Shown: piece by piece, positions 41,260-49,496 of the stretch
How positions within the stretch are numbered: position 1 is the first letter of the stretch
How the letters are laid out: each line of letters starts with the position of its first letter
Source of the DNA: Bariatricus massiliensis
GTDB taxonomy: Bacteria > Bacillota > Clostridia > Lachnospirales > Lachnospiraceae
Reading direction: 5' to 3'
Assembly (NCBI RefSeq): GCF_900086725.1
Contig: NZ_LT574836.1
Coordinates: 1-64,000, forward strand
Length of the DNA stretch: 64,000 bases
Program-made: the position numbers and the translations under genes
Notes under the pieces: generated by a model
Seen by the model: the letters and a program-made list of their open reading frames with translations, nothing else
Database searches by the model: none
Told to the model about the DNA's origin: nothing

Positions 41260-41943
41260 ATGCGGATAAAAGATTTGATATTATTTGAAAATCTAACAGA
41301 AGAAGAGATGCAAAAGAGTATCGCCTGTTCCCAGTCGACCACACAGACGTACAGAAAAGGAGAGATTATTTATCATGAGGAGGATAAGCCCGGTAAACTG
41401 TATTTTATATTAGAAGGAAGTGTGGAATTAGGGCAGAATAAGCCTATGGGCAGACTCAGCAATATTGAGCATCTAACGCAAGGACAAGCCTTTGGTGAAA
41501 TTGAATTGTTTCTGGAGCACGAAACACATGCGTATTACGCAAAAGCAGAAGACGAAGTGACGCTTTTTGCAATATCCAAACATTTCTTTAAAAGTACTTG
41601 TGCTAAAAACTGTGCGCATCATAACAAAATTATCTATAATATGCTGCGCCTTTTTGCGCAGGAGGCGGAAAAGAATATCCAAAAATTACAGCTTTTGACG
41701 AGCGGCACTCTCCGTCAGAGGATAGCGCACTATCTCATGAGCCAGAGTCAGGGCAGCAAAACAATCGTGCTTTCGATGAAAAGAGAGGAATTGGCCGCCC
41801 ATCTCAACACTACACGTCCCAGCTTATCGAGAGAATTGTCCGCCATGCAGAGAGAGGGAATGATAAAAATTAAAGACCGCACGCGTGTGCAGATACAAGA
41901 CTTTACATGTCTGCAGAAAGAAATAGACGGCGTCTTTCATTGA
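41260..41943 (+). CDS. Crp/Fnr-family regulator (possibly HcpR-like)
   Basis: The 227-residue regulator has a cyclic-nucleotide-binding-like sensor barrel (residues ~5-120; KLYFILEGSVELGQ, GQAFGEIELFL), a long dimer helix, and a C-terminal Crp-type winged helix (~145-220; LRQRIAHYLMSQSQ, KREELAAHLNTTRPSLSRELSAMQREGMI). There is no N-terminal FNR cysteine cluster. The sensor lacks the usual cAMP arginine-serine pair, so another ligand (for example heme) is possible. AAGGGGAG precedes the ATG. It follows the GTPase-nuclease gene by 13 bases and converges on a rubredoxin gene. A GTAAC-N4-GTTAC palindrome upstream of rubredoxin is a possible target. Confidence 0.9.
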   Translation: MRIKDLILFENLTEEEMQKSIACSQSTTQTYRKGEIIYHEEDKPGKLYFILEGSVELGQNKPMGRLSNIEHLTQGQAFGEIELFLEHETHAYYAKAEDEVTLFAISKHFFKSTCAKNCAHHNKIIYNMLRLFAQEAEKNIQKLQLLTSGTLRQRIAHYLMSQSQGSKTIVLSMKREELAAHLNTTRPSLSRELSAMQREGMIKIKDRTRVQIQDFTCLQKEIDGVFH

Positions 41944-41957
41944 TTCAAGACGCCGTC
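41926..41957. terminator. Hairpin at the end of the crp/fnr-type gene
   Basis: GACGGCGTCT (41926-41935) pairs with AGACGCCGTC (41948-41957). No strong T run follows on either strand, though minus-strand sequence after it is T-rich. It overlaps the stop codon and lies between convergent genes. Confidence 0.5.
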
Positions 41958-41972
41958 ATTAACAGATATGTA

Positions 41973-42131
41973 TTATTCAACAATAAATACTTCTTTTCCC
42001 ATGCCGCAGATAGGACAAACCCAATCATCCGGAATATCTTCAAAGGCTGTTCCCGGTGCGATTCCGCCGTCCGGATCACCTACTTCAGGGTCATATACAT
42101 ATCCACAAGGTTCACAAACATATTTTTTCAT
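41973..42131 (-). CDS. Rubredoxin
   Basis: A 52-residue protein, too short for many gene finders, reads from ATG (42129-42131) to TAA (41973-41975). It contains the two iron-binding CxxCG pairs, YVCEPCGYVYDPEVGD near the N-terminus and DDWVCPICG near residue 37-43, with the aromatic core residues usual in rubredoxins. AGGAGG lies about 8 bases upstream. Rubredoxins are small one-iron electron carriers in anaerobes, serving oxygen, superoxide or nitric oxide reductases. It is convergent with a Crp/Fnr regulator. Confidence 0.95.
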   Translation of the reverse strand: MKKYVCEPCGYVYDPEVGDPDGGIAPGTAFEDIPDDWVCPICGMGKEVFIVE

Positions 42132-42199
42132 TTTAATATCCTCCTGATAAATTAATCAATTTTATATTTACAGAATACATAAAATGGAATTGAATTTCT

Positions 42200-42213
42200 G
42201 TAACAAATGTTAC
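42200..42213. promoter_or_regulatory. Candidate Crp/Fnr-family operator upstream of rubredoxin
   Basis: GTAACAAATGTTAC is a perfect 5-base dyad with a 4-base spacer, about 70 bases upstream of the rubredoxin start. From memory, GTAAC-N4-GTTAC resembles HcpR-type sites proposed in clostridia; this is not verified. Confidence 0.4.
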
Positions 42214-42261
42214 GAAATATAAAAATTAATACAAAAGTAGAGAAACAAATCCGGCAAATAC

Positions 42262-42290
42262 TTGTAGGGACTGTTAGAATGGATTACAAT
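42262..42290 (+). promoter_or_regulatory. Promoter for the GGDEF/EAL gene
   Basis: TTGTAG (42262-42267) and TACAAT (42285-42290) are 17 bp apart, about 43 bases before the start codon. Confidence 0.55.
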
Positions 42291-42332
42291 GAGAGGATAG
42301 AAACAAATGAGCGGTTCACGAGGTAGCAAGTT

Positions 42333-44549
42333 ATGGGAAAAGATAATTTATATGAACAGTTACTGCTGGAAACGGCTGCGTGGGACGAAATGACTAATGT
42401 GGCAAGCCGAAGATCAGGAAAAGCAAAATTAGAGAGAAAACTGCAGAAAGCAAGAGAAGAAAATAAAATTATTACGGTCGCTATGTATGATGTGAACGGA
42501 TTACAGTCTATTAATGAGGTTTATGGCCGCACAGAGGGCGATAAGGTCTTGCGTTTCCTTGCGGATATGACCAAAAAAAATCTCGATGAACAGGATTATA
42601 TATTCCGTCTAAGCAGTGATGAGTTTATTGTAGTCTTTTATGGGAAGAGCCGTAAAGAGGCTGACGGCCGCATAAAGAAAGCGTTGGAACAGATTAGAGA
42701 TAACACGGGGTATTACTCCGGCCAGTCAGAGGTAGGGTATTGTTATGGACTGAAAGAGGTATGCCCGGAGGAGAACATTACAGTGTCCAACATTATCTCT
42801 GAGGCGGATGGGCAGATGTACCGTCAGAAGAAGCAGTACCACATTCTGCGGGCGCAGCGGGATATCCAGACAATGACAATCGGAGGCATGAAAGCGGAAC
42901 TCTTTGAATATGACAAGGAGCATCTATACGAGGCTCTGATCGAGGGGACGGACGATTATATCTTTGTTGGAAATATGAAGACAGGGACGTTCCGTTATCC
43001 TCCTGCCATGGTAGATGAATTTGGGCTTCCGGGAGAAATCGTAGAAAATGCGGCGGCGTTTTGGGGAAAACTGATACATCCCCATGATGAAAAGGATTTT
43101 CTTGAGAGTAATCAGGAAATAGCTGACGGGCGCACAGAATATCATGACATTCAATACCGTGCCCGCAATGTTCTGGGAGAATGGATATGGCTCAGGTGCA
43201 GAGGGAAGATGATTCGTGACACGAACGGTGAGCCGGCATTATTTGCCGGAATGATATCTAATCTAGGAAAAAGGGATCAGATTGACCACATGACCGGTTT
43301 GATGAACCGATTCAAATTTGAGGGTGATATTAAAAAATATCTGGTAGATTATGAGAATGTGAAATCTCTTGGAATTATGATACTTGATATGGACACATTC
43401 CGGAATATTAATGATCTCTATAATCGCTCTTTCGGGGATGAAGTACTCCGGATAACGGGGCAGAGGATTGCGGACATGCTCCCTCAGGAAGCAGAGATTT
43501 ACCGTTTGGACGGGGATGAATTCGGAATTATTATTGTGAACGGTAATGCAGAGGCGTGTGGCGGTATCTATGAAAAAATACAGAAAAAGTATAGAAAGCA
43601 GCAGGAGTATCTTGGGAAGAAATATTATTGTACGCTTTCCGCGGGTTCCGTATGTTATCCGCAGAACGCAGACACATACCTTGACTTGATGAAGTTTGCC
43701 AACTATTCGCTGGAGTCATCAAAGCATGCCGGAAAGAACAGAAATACTATTTTTTCCGCAGACATATTGGAGGGGCGAGAACGTAAACTGGAATTGACAG
43801 AGCTTCTTAGGGAAAGCGTGGAGAGAGGATTTGCAGGATTTTCTGTATACTATCAGCCACAGATTGATTCTCAGACGAGAGCGCTGTATGGAGCGGAAGC
43901 GTTAGCGAGATGGAAGTGCCCTAAATTCGGAACTGTTTCGCCGTTCGAGTTCATTCCAATATTGGAGGAGACCGGTATGATTATACCGTTCGGGGGATGG
44001 ATATTCAGGAAAGCTGCAGAGCAGTGTAAAATATGGTGCCAGAAGATTCCGGATTTTCATATGAGCGTAAATCTTTCCTATCTACAGCTACTGGAAGGAG
44101 ACATTACTTCGTTTGTGTTTGATACACTTGAGGACATTGGCCTTTCGCCGTCCAATATTACACTAGAATTGACGGAAACGTATCTTGTGAAAGCGGATAG
44201 AGACATCTTGGATATGTTGTGCGAAATGCGGGAAAAGGGAATCCGGATAGCCATGGACGATTTCGGAGTGGGATATTCTTCCCTGTATTCCTTGAAAAAT
44301 ATACCGGTGGATATCGTTAAAATAGACAAGGGATTTGCCAAAGATATTGTAAAAGATTTGTTCAGTGTGACTTTTGTCCGTTCCATCACGGAACTTTGCC
44401 ATAATGTAGGGAAAACGGTCTGCCTTGAAGGGGTGGAGACGGAACCTGAATATTCCGTGGTAAGGGGGACGGGGCTGGAATTAATCCAAGGTTATTTTTT
44501 TGGAAAGCCAGTTCCGCCGGAAGTATTTGAGCAAAACTTTATCATATAG
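42333..44549 (+). CDS. Cyclic-di-GMP enzyme: GGDEF-PAS-GGDEF-EAL
   Basis: The 738-residue protein has no membrane helix. A first diguanylate-cyclase-like domain (residues ~30-165) carries the altered signature SSDEF and may be inactive. A PAS-like sensor (~205-310) precedes a second GGDEF domain (~315-475) with DGDEF near residue 393, which may be active or GTP-binding. The C-terminal EAL domain (~485-735) keeps the catalytic set EALARW, the Asn in VNLSYLQL, ELTETYL, MDDFGVGYSS, KIDKGF, EGVE and IQGYFFGKP, so phosphodiesterase activity is likely. It therefore probably breaks down c-di-GMP under control of the PAS signal. It stands alone. Confidence 0.93.
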   Translation: MGKDNLYEQLLLETAAWDEMTNVASRRSGKAKLERKLQKAREENKIITVAMYDVNGLQSINEVYGRTEGDKVLRFLADMTKKNLDEQDYIFRLSSDEFIVVFYGKSRKEADGRIKKALEQIRDNTGYYSGQSEVGYCYGLKEVCPEENITVSNIISEADGQMYRQKKQYHILRAQRDIQTMTIGGMKAELFEYDKEHLYEALIEGTDDYIFVGNMKTGTFRYPPAMVDEFGLPGEIVENAAAFWGKLIHPHDEKDFLESNQEIADGRTEYHDIQYRARNVLGEWIWLRCRGKMIRDTNGEPALFAGMISNLGKRDQIDHMTGLMNRFKFEGDIKKYLVDYENVKSLGIMILDMDTFRNINDLYNRSFGDEVLRITGQRIADMLPQEAEIYRLDGDEFGIIIVNGNAEACGGIYEKIQKKYRKQQEYLGKKYYCTLSAGSVCYPQNADTYLDLMKFANYSLESSKHAGKNRNTIFSADILEGRERKLELTELLRESVERGFAGFSVYYQPQIDSQTRALYGAEALARWKCPKFGTVSPFEFIPILEETGMIIPFGGWIFRKAAEQCKIWCQKIPDFHMSVNLSYLQLLEGDITSFVFDTLEDIGLSPSNITLELTETYLVKADRDILDMLCEMREKGIRIAMDDFGVGYSSLYSLKNIPVDIVKIDKGFAKDIVKDLFSVTFVRSITELCHNVGKTVCLEGVETEPEYSVVRGTGLELIQGYFFGKPVPPEVFEQNFII

Positions 44550-44597
44550 AATGAATGTAGATAGAGGGTGTGTATCTAAAAAAATAATAAAATTCTA

Positions 44598-44626
44598 TTG
44601 ACATTTATGAATTCGGAGTCTAAACT
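44598..44626 (+). promoter_or_regulatory. Promoter of the thiamine-uptake operon
   Basis: TTGACA (44598-44603) and TAAACT (44621-44626) are 17 bp apart, just before the TPP riboswitch. Confidence 0.7.
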
Positions 44627-44645
44627 GAATAAGAAAACAAAAGAA

Positions 44646-44735
44646 ACGGGGTGCTGGCGCGAAAGCCGGCTGAGAGTAAGACTGTAAGTGTCTTTAACCC
44701 ATATACCTGATCTGGATAATGCCAGCGTAGGAACA
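44646..44735 (+). promoter_or_regulatory. TPP riboswitch (THI element)
   Basis: The conserved parts are present in order: ACGGGGTGCTGGC near 44646, CCGGCTGAGAGTAA near 44666, the AACCC closing strand near 44697, then TACCTGATCTGGATAATGCC and GCGTAGGAA near 44704-44733. Binding of thiamine pyrophosphate should favour the terminator at 44764. Confidence 0.95.
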
Positions 44736-44763
44736 AAAAATAACATTCATTTTTTGAGCGTAA

Positions 44764-44804
44764 AACCCTGTCAGGTTGTAACAGTAACCCGGCAGGGTTC
44801 TTTT
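44764..44804 (+). terminator. Riboswitch-controlled terminator
   Basis: AACCCTG (44764-44770) pairs with CAGGGTT (44793-44799), extended by inner pairs and followed by CTTTT, about 90 bases before the first gene of the operon. Confidence 0.8.
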
Positions 44805-44891
44805 GATTGCACGCATGTGCAATCTATTATACCATAGGAAACTTCGTTTCAGATTCTGCCGGAGAGATTAGAAAGAGGAGGAAATAAGATT

Positions 44892-45188
44892 ATGAACGCA
44901 AGTGTAGCAATTCAGACACTGCCGGAAGCGGCAAATGACGAGGAGTTAATCCGTATTGTGGATGAGGTGATTGCCTATATTAAGAGCACCGGGCTTAACT
45001 GTTATGTAGGCCCTTTTGAGACGGCAATCGAAGGCGACTACGATGAGCTGATGGATATCGTTAAAGAGTGCCAGCACATCGCTGTCAGGGCGGGGGCGCC
45101 ATCTGTGGCCGCTTATATCAAGGTGTCTTACAAACCGGAAGGAGACGTGCTGACCATTGAAAAGAAAGTCACAAAACACCACCAGTAA
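44892..45188 (+). CDS. Thiamine/HMP-binding protein of the MTH1187/YkoF-like family
   Basis: The 98-residue protein is a small ferredoxin-like alpha/beta fold of the thiamine-binding MTH1187/YkoF class: VAIQTLPEAANDEEL, VIAYIKSTGLNCYVGPFETAIEGDYDELMDIVKECQ. There is no signal peptide, so it is cytoplasmic. It is first behind a TPP riboswitch and beside ThiXYZ genes, a known arrangement for uptake of the thiamine pyrimidine moiety (HMP or its formylamino form). It probably binds or hands over this ligand. GAAAGAGGAGG precedes the ATG. The permease gene starts inside its 3' end. Confidence 0.87.
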   Translation: MNASVAIQTLPEAANDEELIRIVDEVIAYIKSTGLNCYVGPFETAIEGDYDELMDIVKECQHIAVRAGAPSVAAYIKVSYKPEGDVLTIEKKVTKHHQ

Positions 45189-45921
45189 GATATGGCCGTT
45201 ACTGGCTGTTGTGATGATTCTGGCTGTCTGGCAGACGGCGAGCGGTACCGGGCTCATATCGAAATTTATGCTGCCCTCGCCGCTTGATGTGGTGAAAGCA
45301 TTTATTCAGGATTTCCCGCTTCTGATGGATAATGCAAAAGTAACACTTTTGGAAGCGTTTATCGGTCTGGCGATGGGAATTCTGATTGGATTTCTGATGG
45401 CCGTGCTCATGGATAGGTTTGACAAGATGTATCAGGCGATGTATCCGCTGATTGTGCTGACTCAGACCGTGCCTACGGTGGCGATTGCGCCGCTTTTGGT
45501 GCTGTGGTTCGGTTATGAGATGCTTCCCAAGGTGATTCTGATTGTAATTGTGACATTCTTCCCGATTACGGTCAGCCTGCTGGACGGATTCCGCGGGGCG
45601 GACAGAGATACAATCAGCCTCATGCGTTCCATGGGTGCATCAAAAATGCAGATATTTTGGTTCGTGAAATTCCCCGGTTCTTTGAGCCAGTTTTTCGCTA
45701 GCCTCCGTATTGCGGTCTCCTATGCGGTTGTAGGAGCGGTGATTTCGGAATGGCTGGGGGGATTTCAAGGACTTGGCGTATATATGACAAGAGTAAAGAA
45801 GGCATTTTCTTTTGACAAGATGTTTGCGGTTATTTTTTTGATATCTGCGATTAGTCTGCTGTTGATGTGGGCTGTAAATCTGCTGCAGAAGAAATGTATG
45901 CCTTGGGAGGAGAAGAAGTAG
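45157..45921 (+). CDS. thiX: ThiX-like ABC transporter permease
   Basis: The 254-residue membrane protein is a BPD_transp_1 permease of the nitrate/sulfonate/taurine class with six helices and a coupling loop DRDTISLMRSMGASKMQIFWFVKFP (about residues 149-173). The chosen start is TTG at 45157, with GGAAGGAGA 12 bases upstream and a 32-base overlap with the previous gene. The next ATG (45214) falls inside the first helix and would remove its basic cytoplasmic lead. In context it carries HMP-type pyrimidines. Confidence 0.9.
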   Translation: MKRKSQNTTSKIWPLLAVVMILAVWQTASGTGLISKFMLPSPLDVVKAFIQDFPLLMDNAKVTLLEAFIGLAMGILIGFLMAVLMDRFDKMYQAMYPLIVLTQTVPTVAIAPLLVLWFGYEMLPKVILIVIVTFFPITVSLLDGFRGADRDTISLMRSMGASKMQIFWFVKFPGSLSQFFASLRIAVSYAVVGAVISEWLGGFQGLGVYMTRVKKAFSFDKMFAVIFLISAISLLLMWAVNLLQKKCMPWEEKK

Positions 45922-45922
45922 A

Positions 45923-46918
45923 ATGAAGAAAAGAATATTAGCAATCGTATTGGCGGCTGCCATGACAGGCGCGCTGATTGGCTGTGCGGATAAAGGGAAA
46001 GATACGGAGAAAAAAGAGAAGATTACTTTCGTGCTTGACTGGACTCCGAATACCAATCATACGGGATTATATGTGGCGCAGGAAAAGGGATATTTTGAGG
46101 AGGCTGGTTTGGAAGTTGAAATCGTACAGCCGCCGGAAGACGGGGCGGAGGTGCTGGTGGCATCTGGAAAAGCCCAGTTCGGCGTATCCTTTCAGGACAG
46201 TATGATGCCGGCCATTACTGGAGAGGATGCCATGCCTATCGAGGCCGTGGCCGCCATTCTTCAGCACAACACGTCAGGAATCGTATCACGCAAAGGGGAG
46301 GGGATGGACCGCCCGAAGGGAATGGAAGGTAAGAAGTACGCTACATGGGATTTGGATTTGGAGAAGGCTACTATCAAAAACGTGGTGGAAGCCGACGGCG
46401 GAGACTTCAGCAAGATTGAGATGATTCCGAGTACGGTCACAGATGAGGTGTCCGCGCTGGAGAGCAAATCGGTGGACGCTATCTGGATATTCTATGGGTG
46501 GGCCGGAATCGCCTGTGAAGTAGCTGGACTTGAGACAGACTATTTTGCGTTTAAAGACATCAACCCGGCGCTTGATTTTTACACCCCGGTTATTATCGGC
46601 AACAGTGATTGGATGAAAGAGAACCCGGATTCAGCCAAGGCGTTTCTGTCCGCGGTTCAAAAGGGATACGAATATGCCGTGGAGAGTCCGGACGACGCGG
46701 CCGACATCTTGCTGAAGGCATCTCCTGAGCTTGACGAAGAACTCGTAAAAGCGAGTCAGGCGTATATGAAGGAACAGTACATCGCAGACGCCAAACAATG
46801 GGGCTATATTGAACCGGCACGCTGGAATGCATTTTATAACTGGGTAAATGAAAATGGCCTGTCTGAGTCAGAGATACCTGAGAATACCGGATTTACCAAT
46901 GAATATCTGGAGAAATAA
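45923..46918 (+). CDS. thiY: ThiY-like HMP/FAMP substrate-binding lipoprotein
   Basis: The 331-residue protein has a lipoprotein signal with Cys in LIGCADKG (about residue 21) and an NMT1/THI5-like binding fold: ITFVLDWTPNTNHTGLYVAQEKGYF (about residues 33-57), the PPEDGAEVLVASGKAQFG loop, and QHNTSGIVSRKGEGM. This close match to the WTPNTNHTG segment of ThiY and Thi5 proteins supports a thiamine pyrimidine ligand over nitrate or sulfonate. It lies one base after the permease, with GGAGGAG upstream. Confidence 0.92.
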   Translation: MKKRILAIVLAAAMTGALIGCADKGKDTEKKEKITFVLDWTPNTNHTGLYVAQEKGYFEEAGLEVEIVQPPEDGAEVLVASGKAQFGVSFQDSMMPAITGEDAMPIEAVAAILQHNTSGIVSRKGEGMDRPKGMEGKKYATWDLDLEKATIKNVVEADGGDFSKIEMIPSTVTDEVSALESKSVDAIWIFYGWAGIACEVAGLETDYFAFKDINPALDFYTPVIIGNSDWMKENPDSAKAFLSAVQKGYEYAVESPDDAADILLKASPELDEELVKASQAYMKEQYIADAKQWGYIEPARWNAFYNWVNENGLSESEIPENTGFTNEYLEK

Positions 46919-46923
46919 AACTT

Positions 46924-47658
46924 ATGTCAGATTTAATAGTAACAGATGTTACGCTTTCATACGAAAAGAAGAATGTCATCGAAGATATTACCATTGAGCT
47001 CCATGACAATGAACTGGTCTGCCTTCTGGGCGCCAGCGGGGGCGGGAAGACTACCTTATTTAATGTAATCGCAGGGCTCAATACGCCTGATAAGGGGACG
47101 GTAGTGCTGGACGGGGAAGATATCACCGGACAGCCGGGGCATATCAGCTATATGCTGCAGAAGGATTTGCTGCTTCCATATAAGACAATCGAGGACAATG
47201 TGGCTCTGCCGCTTTTTATCAAAGGCGAAAAAAAGAAGGCGGCACGGGAGCGGGTAGGCGGATTCTTTGAGGAGTTCGGGCTGGAAGGAACACAGAAAAA
47301 GTATCCTCATCAGTTATCCGGCGGTATGCGCCAGCGGGCGGCACTTCTCAGAACCTACATGTTCTCAAGGAATATTGCGCTTTTGGACGAGCCTTTCAGC
47401 GCACTGGATACATTGACAAAGGCCGAGATGCACAAATGGTATCTGGATGTAATGGATAAGATTCACCTGTCTACGCTGTTCATTACACATGATATCGATG
47501 AGGCCATTCTTTTGTCGGATCGAATCTATCTTCTGACCGGGGTCCCGGGGCGTATTACGGAGGAGATTTTGATAAAAGAACCAAAGCCCAGACGGAAGGA
47601 TTTTAATTTGACGGAAGAATTTCTTGATTATAAAAAAGAAATATTAGCAAAGCTTTAG
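46924..47658 (+). CDS. thiZ: ThiZ-like ABC transporter ATP-binding protein
   Basis: The 244-residue ATPase has Walker A GASGGGKTT, Q-loop in MLQKDLLLPYKTI, signature LSGGMRQRAALLRTYM, Walker B IALLDEPFSALD and switch His in FITHDIDEAIL. It matches the NrtD/SsuB/TauB type that pairs with ThiXY. It ends the riboswitch operon; a terminator follows at 47662. Confidence 0.92.
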   Translation: MSDLIVTDVTLSYEKKNVIEDITIELHDNELVCLLGASGGGKTTLFNVIAGLNTPDKGTVVLDGEDITGQPGHISYMLQKDLLLPYKTIEDNVALPLFIKGEKKKAARERVGGFFEEFGLEGTQKKYPHQLSGGMRQRAALLRTYMFSRNIALLDEPFSALDTLTKAEMHKWYLDVMDKIHLSTLFITHDIDEAILLSDRIYLLTGVPGRITEEILIKEPKPRRKDFNLTEEFLDYKKEILAKL

Positions 47659-47661
47659 GGA

Positions 47662-47695
47662 AAAAGAGCATTTCGGGTTGCGAAATGCTCTTTTC
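47662..47695 (+). terminator. Terminator of the thiamine-uptake operon
   Basis: AAAGAGCATTTCG (about 47663-47675) pairs with CGAAATGCTCTTT (47681-47693), followed by T and C residues. Confidence 0.85.
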
Positions 47696-47737
47696 AAGTC
47701 TAAAATAGAGTCAGACAGTCACGAAAGGGAGAATGAC

Positions 47738-48235
47738 ATGATAAGAGATGCAGTCATAGAAGATTTGCCAGAGCTTCTGGAAATCTATAATTATGAAGTG
47801 CTTAATGGAAACGCGACCTTTGATGAGGTGGAGGAAACCTACGGGCAGAGGAAAGAATGGTTTTCTCATTTTACCGGTAAATATCCGCTTTTGGTCGAAG
47901 TGCGGGACGGGAAGGTCGTCGGATATGCAGGCGCTTACGAGCTGTTCCCAAAGCCTGCTTATCATATTTCTGCGGAGGTAACGCTTTATATTGCAAAAGA
48001 GTTTCGCGGTCAAGGCATCGGAGAAAGGCTCTTGGGAGCTTTAATCGAACGAGTGAAGGGGGAAGGGCAGATTGAAGCGCTGTTCTCACTGATTACCGCG
48101 ACGAATGAGGGGAGTATCCGTCTTCATGAAAAGATGGGATTTTCCCACGACGGGGTCCTGCGCAGCTCTGGCATAAAGTTCGGGGAACGTCTGGATGTGG
48201 AAATTTACCGCTTAGATGTACGCACTGAGCGGTAG
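47738..48235 (+). CDS. GNAT acetyltransferase, phosphinothricin-acetyltransferase-like
   Basis: The 165-residue GNAT enzyme shows the order typical of the Pat/YwnH group: IRDAVIEDLPELLEIYNYEVLNGNATFDE at the N-terminus, EVTLYIAKEFRGQGIGERLL (acetyl-CoA loop, about residues 82-101), ITATNEGSIRLHEKMGF near 122-138 and a C-terminal GERLDVEIYRL strand. Enzymes of this group acetylate phosphinothricin, methionine sulfoximine or other amino acids; the true substrate here is unknown. The ATG at 47738 has AAAGGGAG upstream. It is transcribed together with or close to the threonine aldolase. Confidence 0.85.
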   Translation: MIRDAVIEDLPELLEIYNYEVLNGNATFDEVEETYGQRKEWFSHFTGKYPLLVEVRDGKVVGYAGAYELFPKPAYHISAEVTLYIAKEFRGQGIGERLLGALIERVKGEGQIEALFSLITATNEGSIRLHEKMGFSHDGVLRSSGIKFGERLDVEIYRLDVRTER

Positions 48236-48276
48236 AGTATATAGAGAAGGAAAAGAATGAAAGAGAGGATTTTACA

Positions 48277-49302
48277 ATGATTCTATTTAATTGCGATTAC
48301 ACAGAAGGAGCCCATCCGAGAATCATGGAGCGGCTCATGAAAACAAATATGGAGCAGACAATGGGATATGGCGAGGACGAATACTGCGAGCGGGCTCGCA
48401 CGGCCATCCGTAAAGCCTGTGATGCTCCGGATGCGGATGTGCATTTTCTTGTGGGCGGGACACAGAGTAATCTGACCGTCATTTCATCCGTGCTTAAGGC
48501 ACATCAAGGTGTGCTGTGTGCGGATACGGGACATATCAATGTACATGAGACGGGCGCAATCGAAGCGTGTGGCCACAAAGCGTTAGCGCTGCCCTGTGAA
48601 GAGGGAAAAATCACGGCAGAGCAGATTCAAAAGGAATACGACCTCCACTGGAGCGACGAGTCCCATGAGCATATGGTACAGCCGAAAATGGTTTATATTT
48701 CTCATCCTACAGAGTTGGGTACACTGTATACAAAGGCGGAGCTTCAGGCCATCCGCGAAGTGTGTCTGGCCTGCGGTCTTTATTTGTTTTTAGACGGAGC
48801 ACGTATGGGGTATGGCCTTATGGCTCCGGGAACGGATGTGACCCTTGCTGATATCGCAGAGCTTACAGATGTTTTCTACATAGGCGGAACGAAGGTTGGA
48901 GCGCTGTTCGGGGAGGCTGTCGTTATCACCAATTCGGCAATGAAGCCTGATTTTCGCTATGTTATCAAGCAAAAGGGCGGCATGCTGGCAAAGGGCAGAC
49001 TTCTGGGAATCCAATTTTTAGAGTTATTTGAGGACGGACTCTACTATGAAATATCAAAACATGCCATTGACATGGCGATGCTGTTGAAAGAAGGACTGAG
49101 AGAAAAGGGATATCCGTTCTTTATGGAGAGCGATACGAACCAGCAGTTTATTATAGTGGAGGATGGAAAGATAGAAGAAATCAGGAAAAAATACGGTGTG
49201 ACCTATCTCCAGAGATATGACGAGTCACGCAGCGTCATCCGGCTGTGTACGAGCTGGGCGACGAAAGAGGAGAATGTAAAAGAATTTTTGTCAGATATGT
49301 AA
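48277..49302 (+). CDS. ltaA: Low-specificity threonine aldolase family (PLP)
   Basis: The 341-residue PLP enzyme fits the threonine aldolase/beta-eliminating lyase family: FNCDYTEGAHPRIMERL near the N-terminus, GGTQSNLTVISSVL (phosphate loop), HINVHETGAIEACGH, LFLDGARMGYGL (PLP-contacting Asp and Arg), and the Schiff-base Lys206 in YIGGTKVGALFGEA. It splits threonine or allo-threonine into glycine and acetaldehyde. The gene lies 41 bases after the GNAT gene and ends before a terminator. Confidence 0.88.
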   Translation: MILFNCDYTEGAHPRIMERLMKTNMEQTMGYGEDEYCERARTAIRKACDAPDADVHFLVGGTQSNLTVISSVLKAHQGVLCADTGHINVHETGAIEACGHKALALPCEEGKITAEQIQKEYDLHWSDESHEHMVQPKMVYISHPTELGTLYTKAELQAIREVCLACGLYLFLDGARMGYGLMAPGTDVTLADIAELTDVFYIGGTKVGALFGEAVVITNSAMKPDFRYVIKQKGGMLAKGRLLGIQFLELFEDGLYYEISKHAIDMAMLLKEGLREKGYPFFMESDTNQQFIIVEDGKIEEIRKKYGVTYLQRYDESRSVIRLCTSWATKEENVKEFLSDM

Positions 49303-49321
49303 CAAAATAGAGAGAGTATTT

Positions 49322-49364
49322 GGCGCAGAAGCTCGTTCTAGGAACTGGCTCCTGCGTCTTTTTA
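49322..49364 (+). terminator. Terminator after ltaA
   Basis: The arm starting GGCGCAGAAGC (49322) pairs imperfectly with GGCTCCTGCGTC ending near 49358, followed by five T. Confidence 0.7.
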
Positions 49365-49433
49365 ATTACTTAGGTATGTAAACAAATATTTGGTAAAAAA
49401 TATTATAAAATTATAAATTATATAGAAATCAGG

Positions 49434-49480
49434 TTGACATTTTTGGGTAATAGACATAGAATAACCGTTAGACATCTAAC
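49434..49480 (+). promoter_or_regulatory. Promoter and candidate operator of the marR-ABC exporter operon
   Basis: TTGACA (49434-49439) and TAGAAT (49457-49462) are 17 bp apart. The palindrome GTTAGA-CA-TCTAAC (49467-49480) sits on the expected start site, an ideal place for MarR autorepression. Confidence 0.75.
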
Positions 49481-49496
49481 TAATGGAGGTGATAAT

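Noticed and set aside
49434..49496. Longer start for the MarR gene at 49434
   Set aside because: That stretch contains the promoter and operator; the GTG at 49497 has GGAGGTGA at proper distance.
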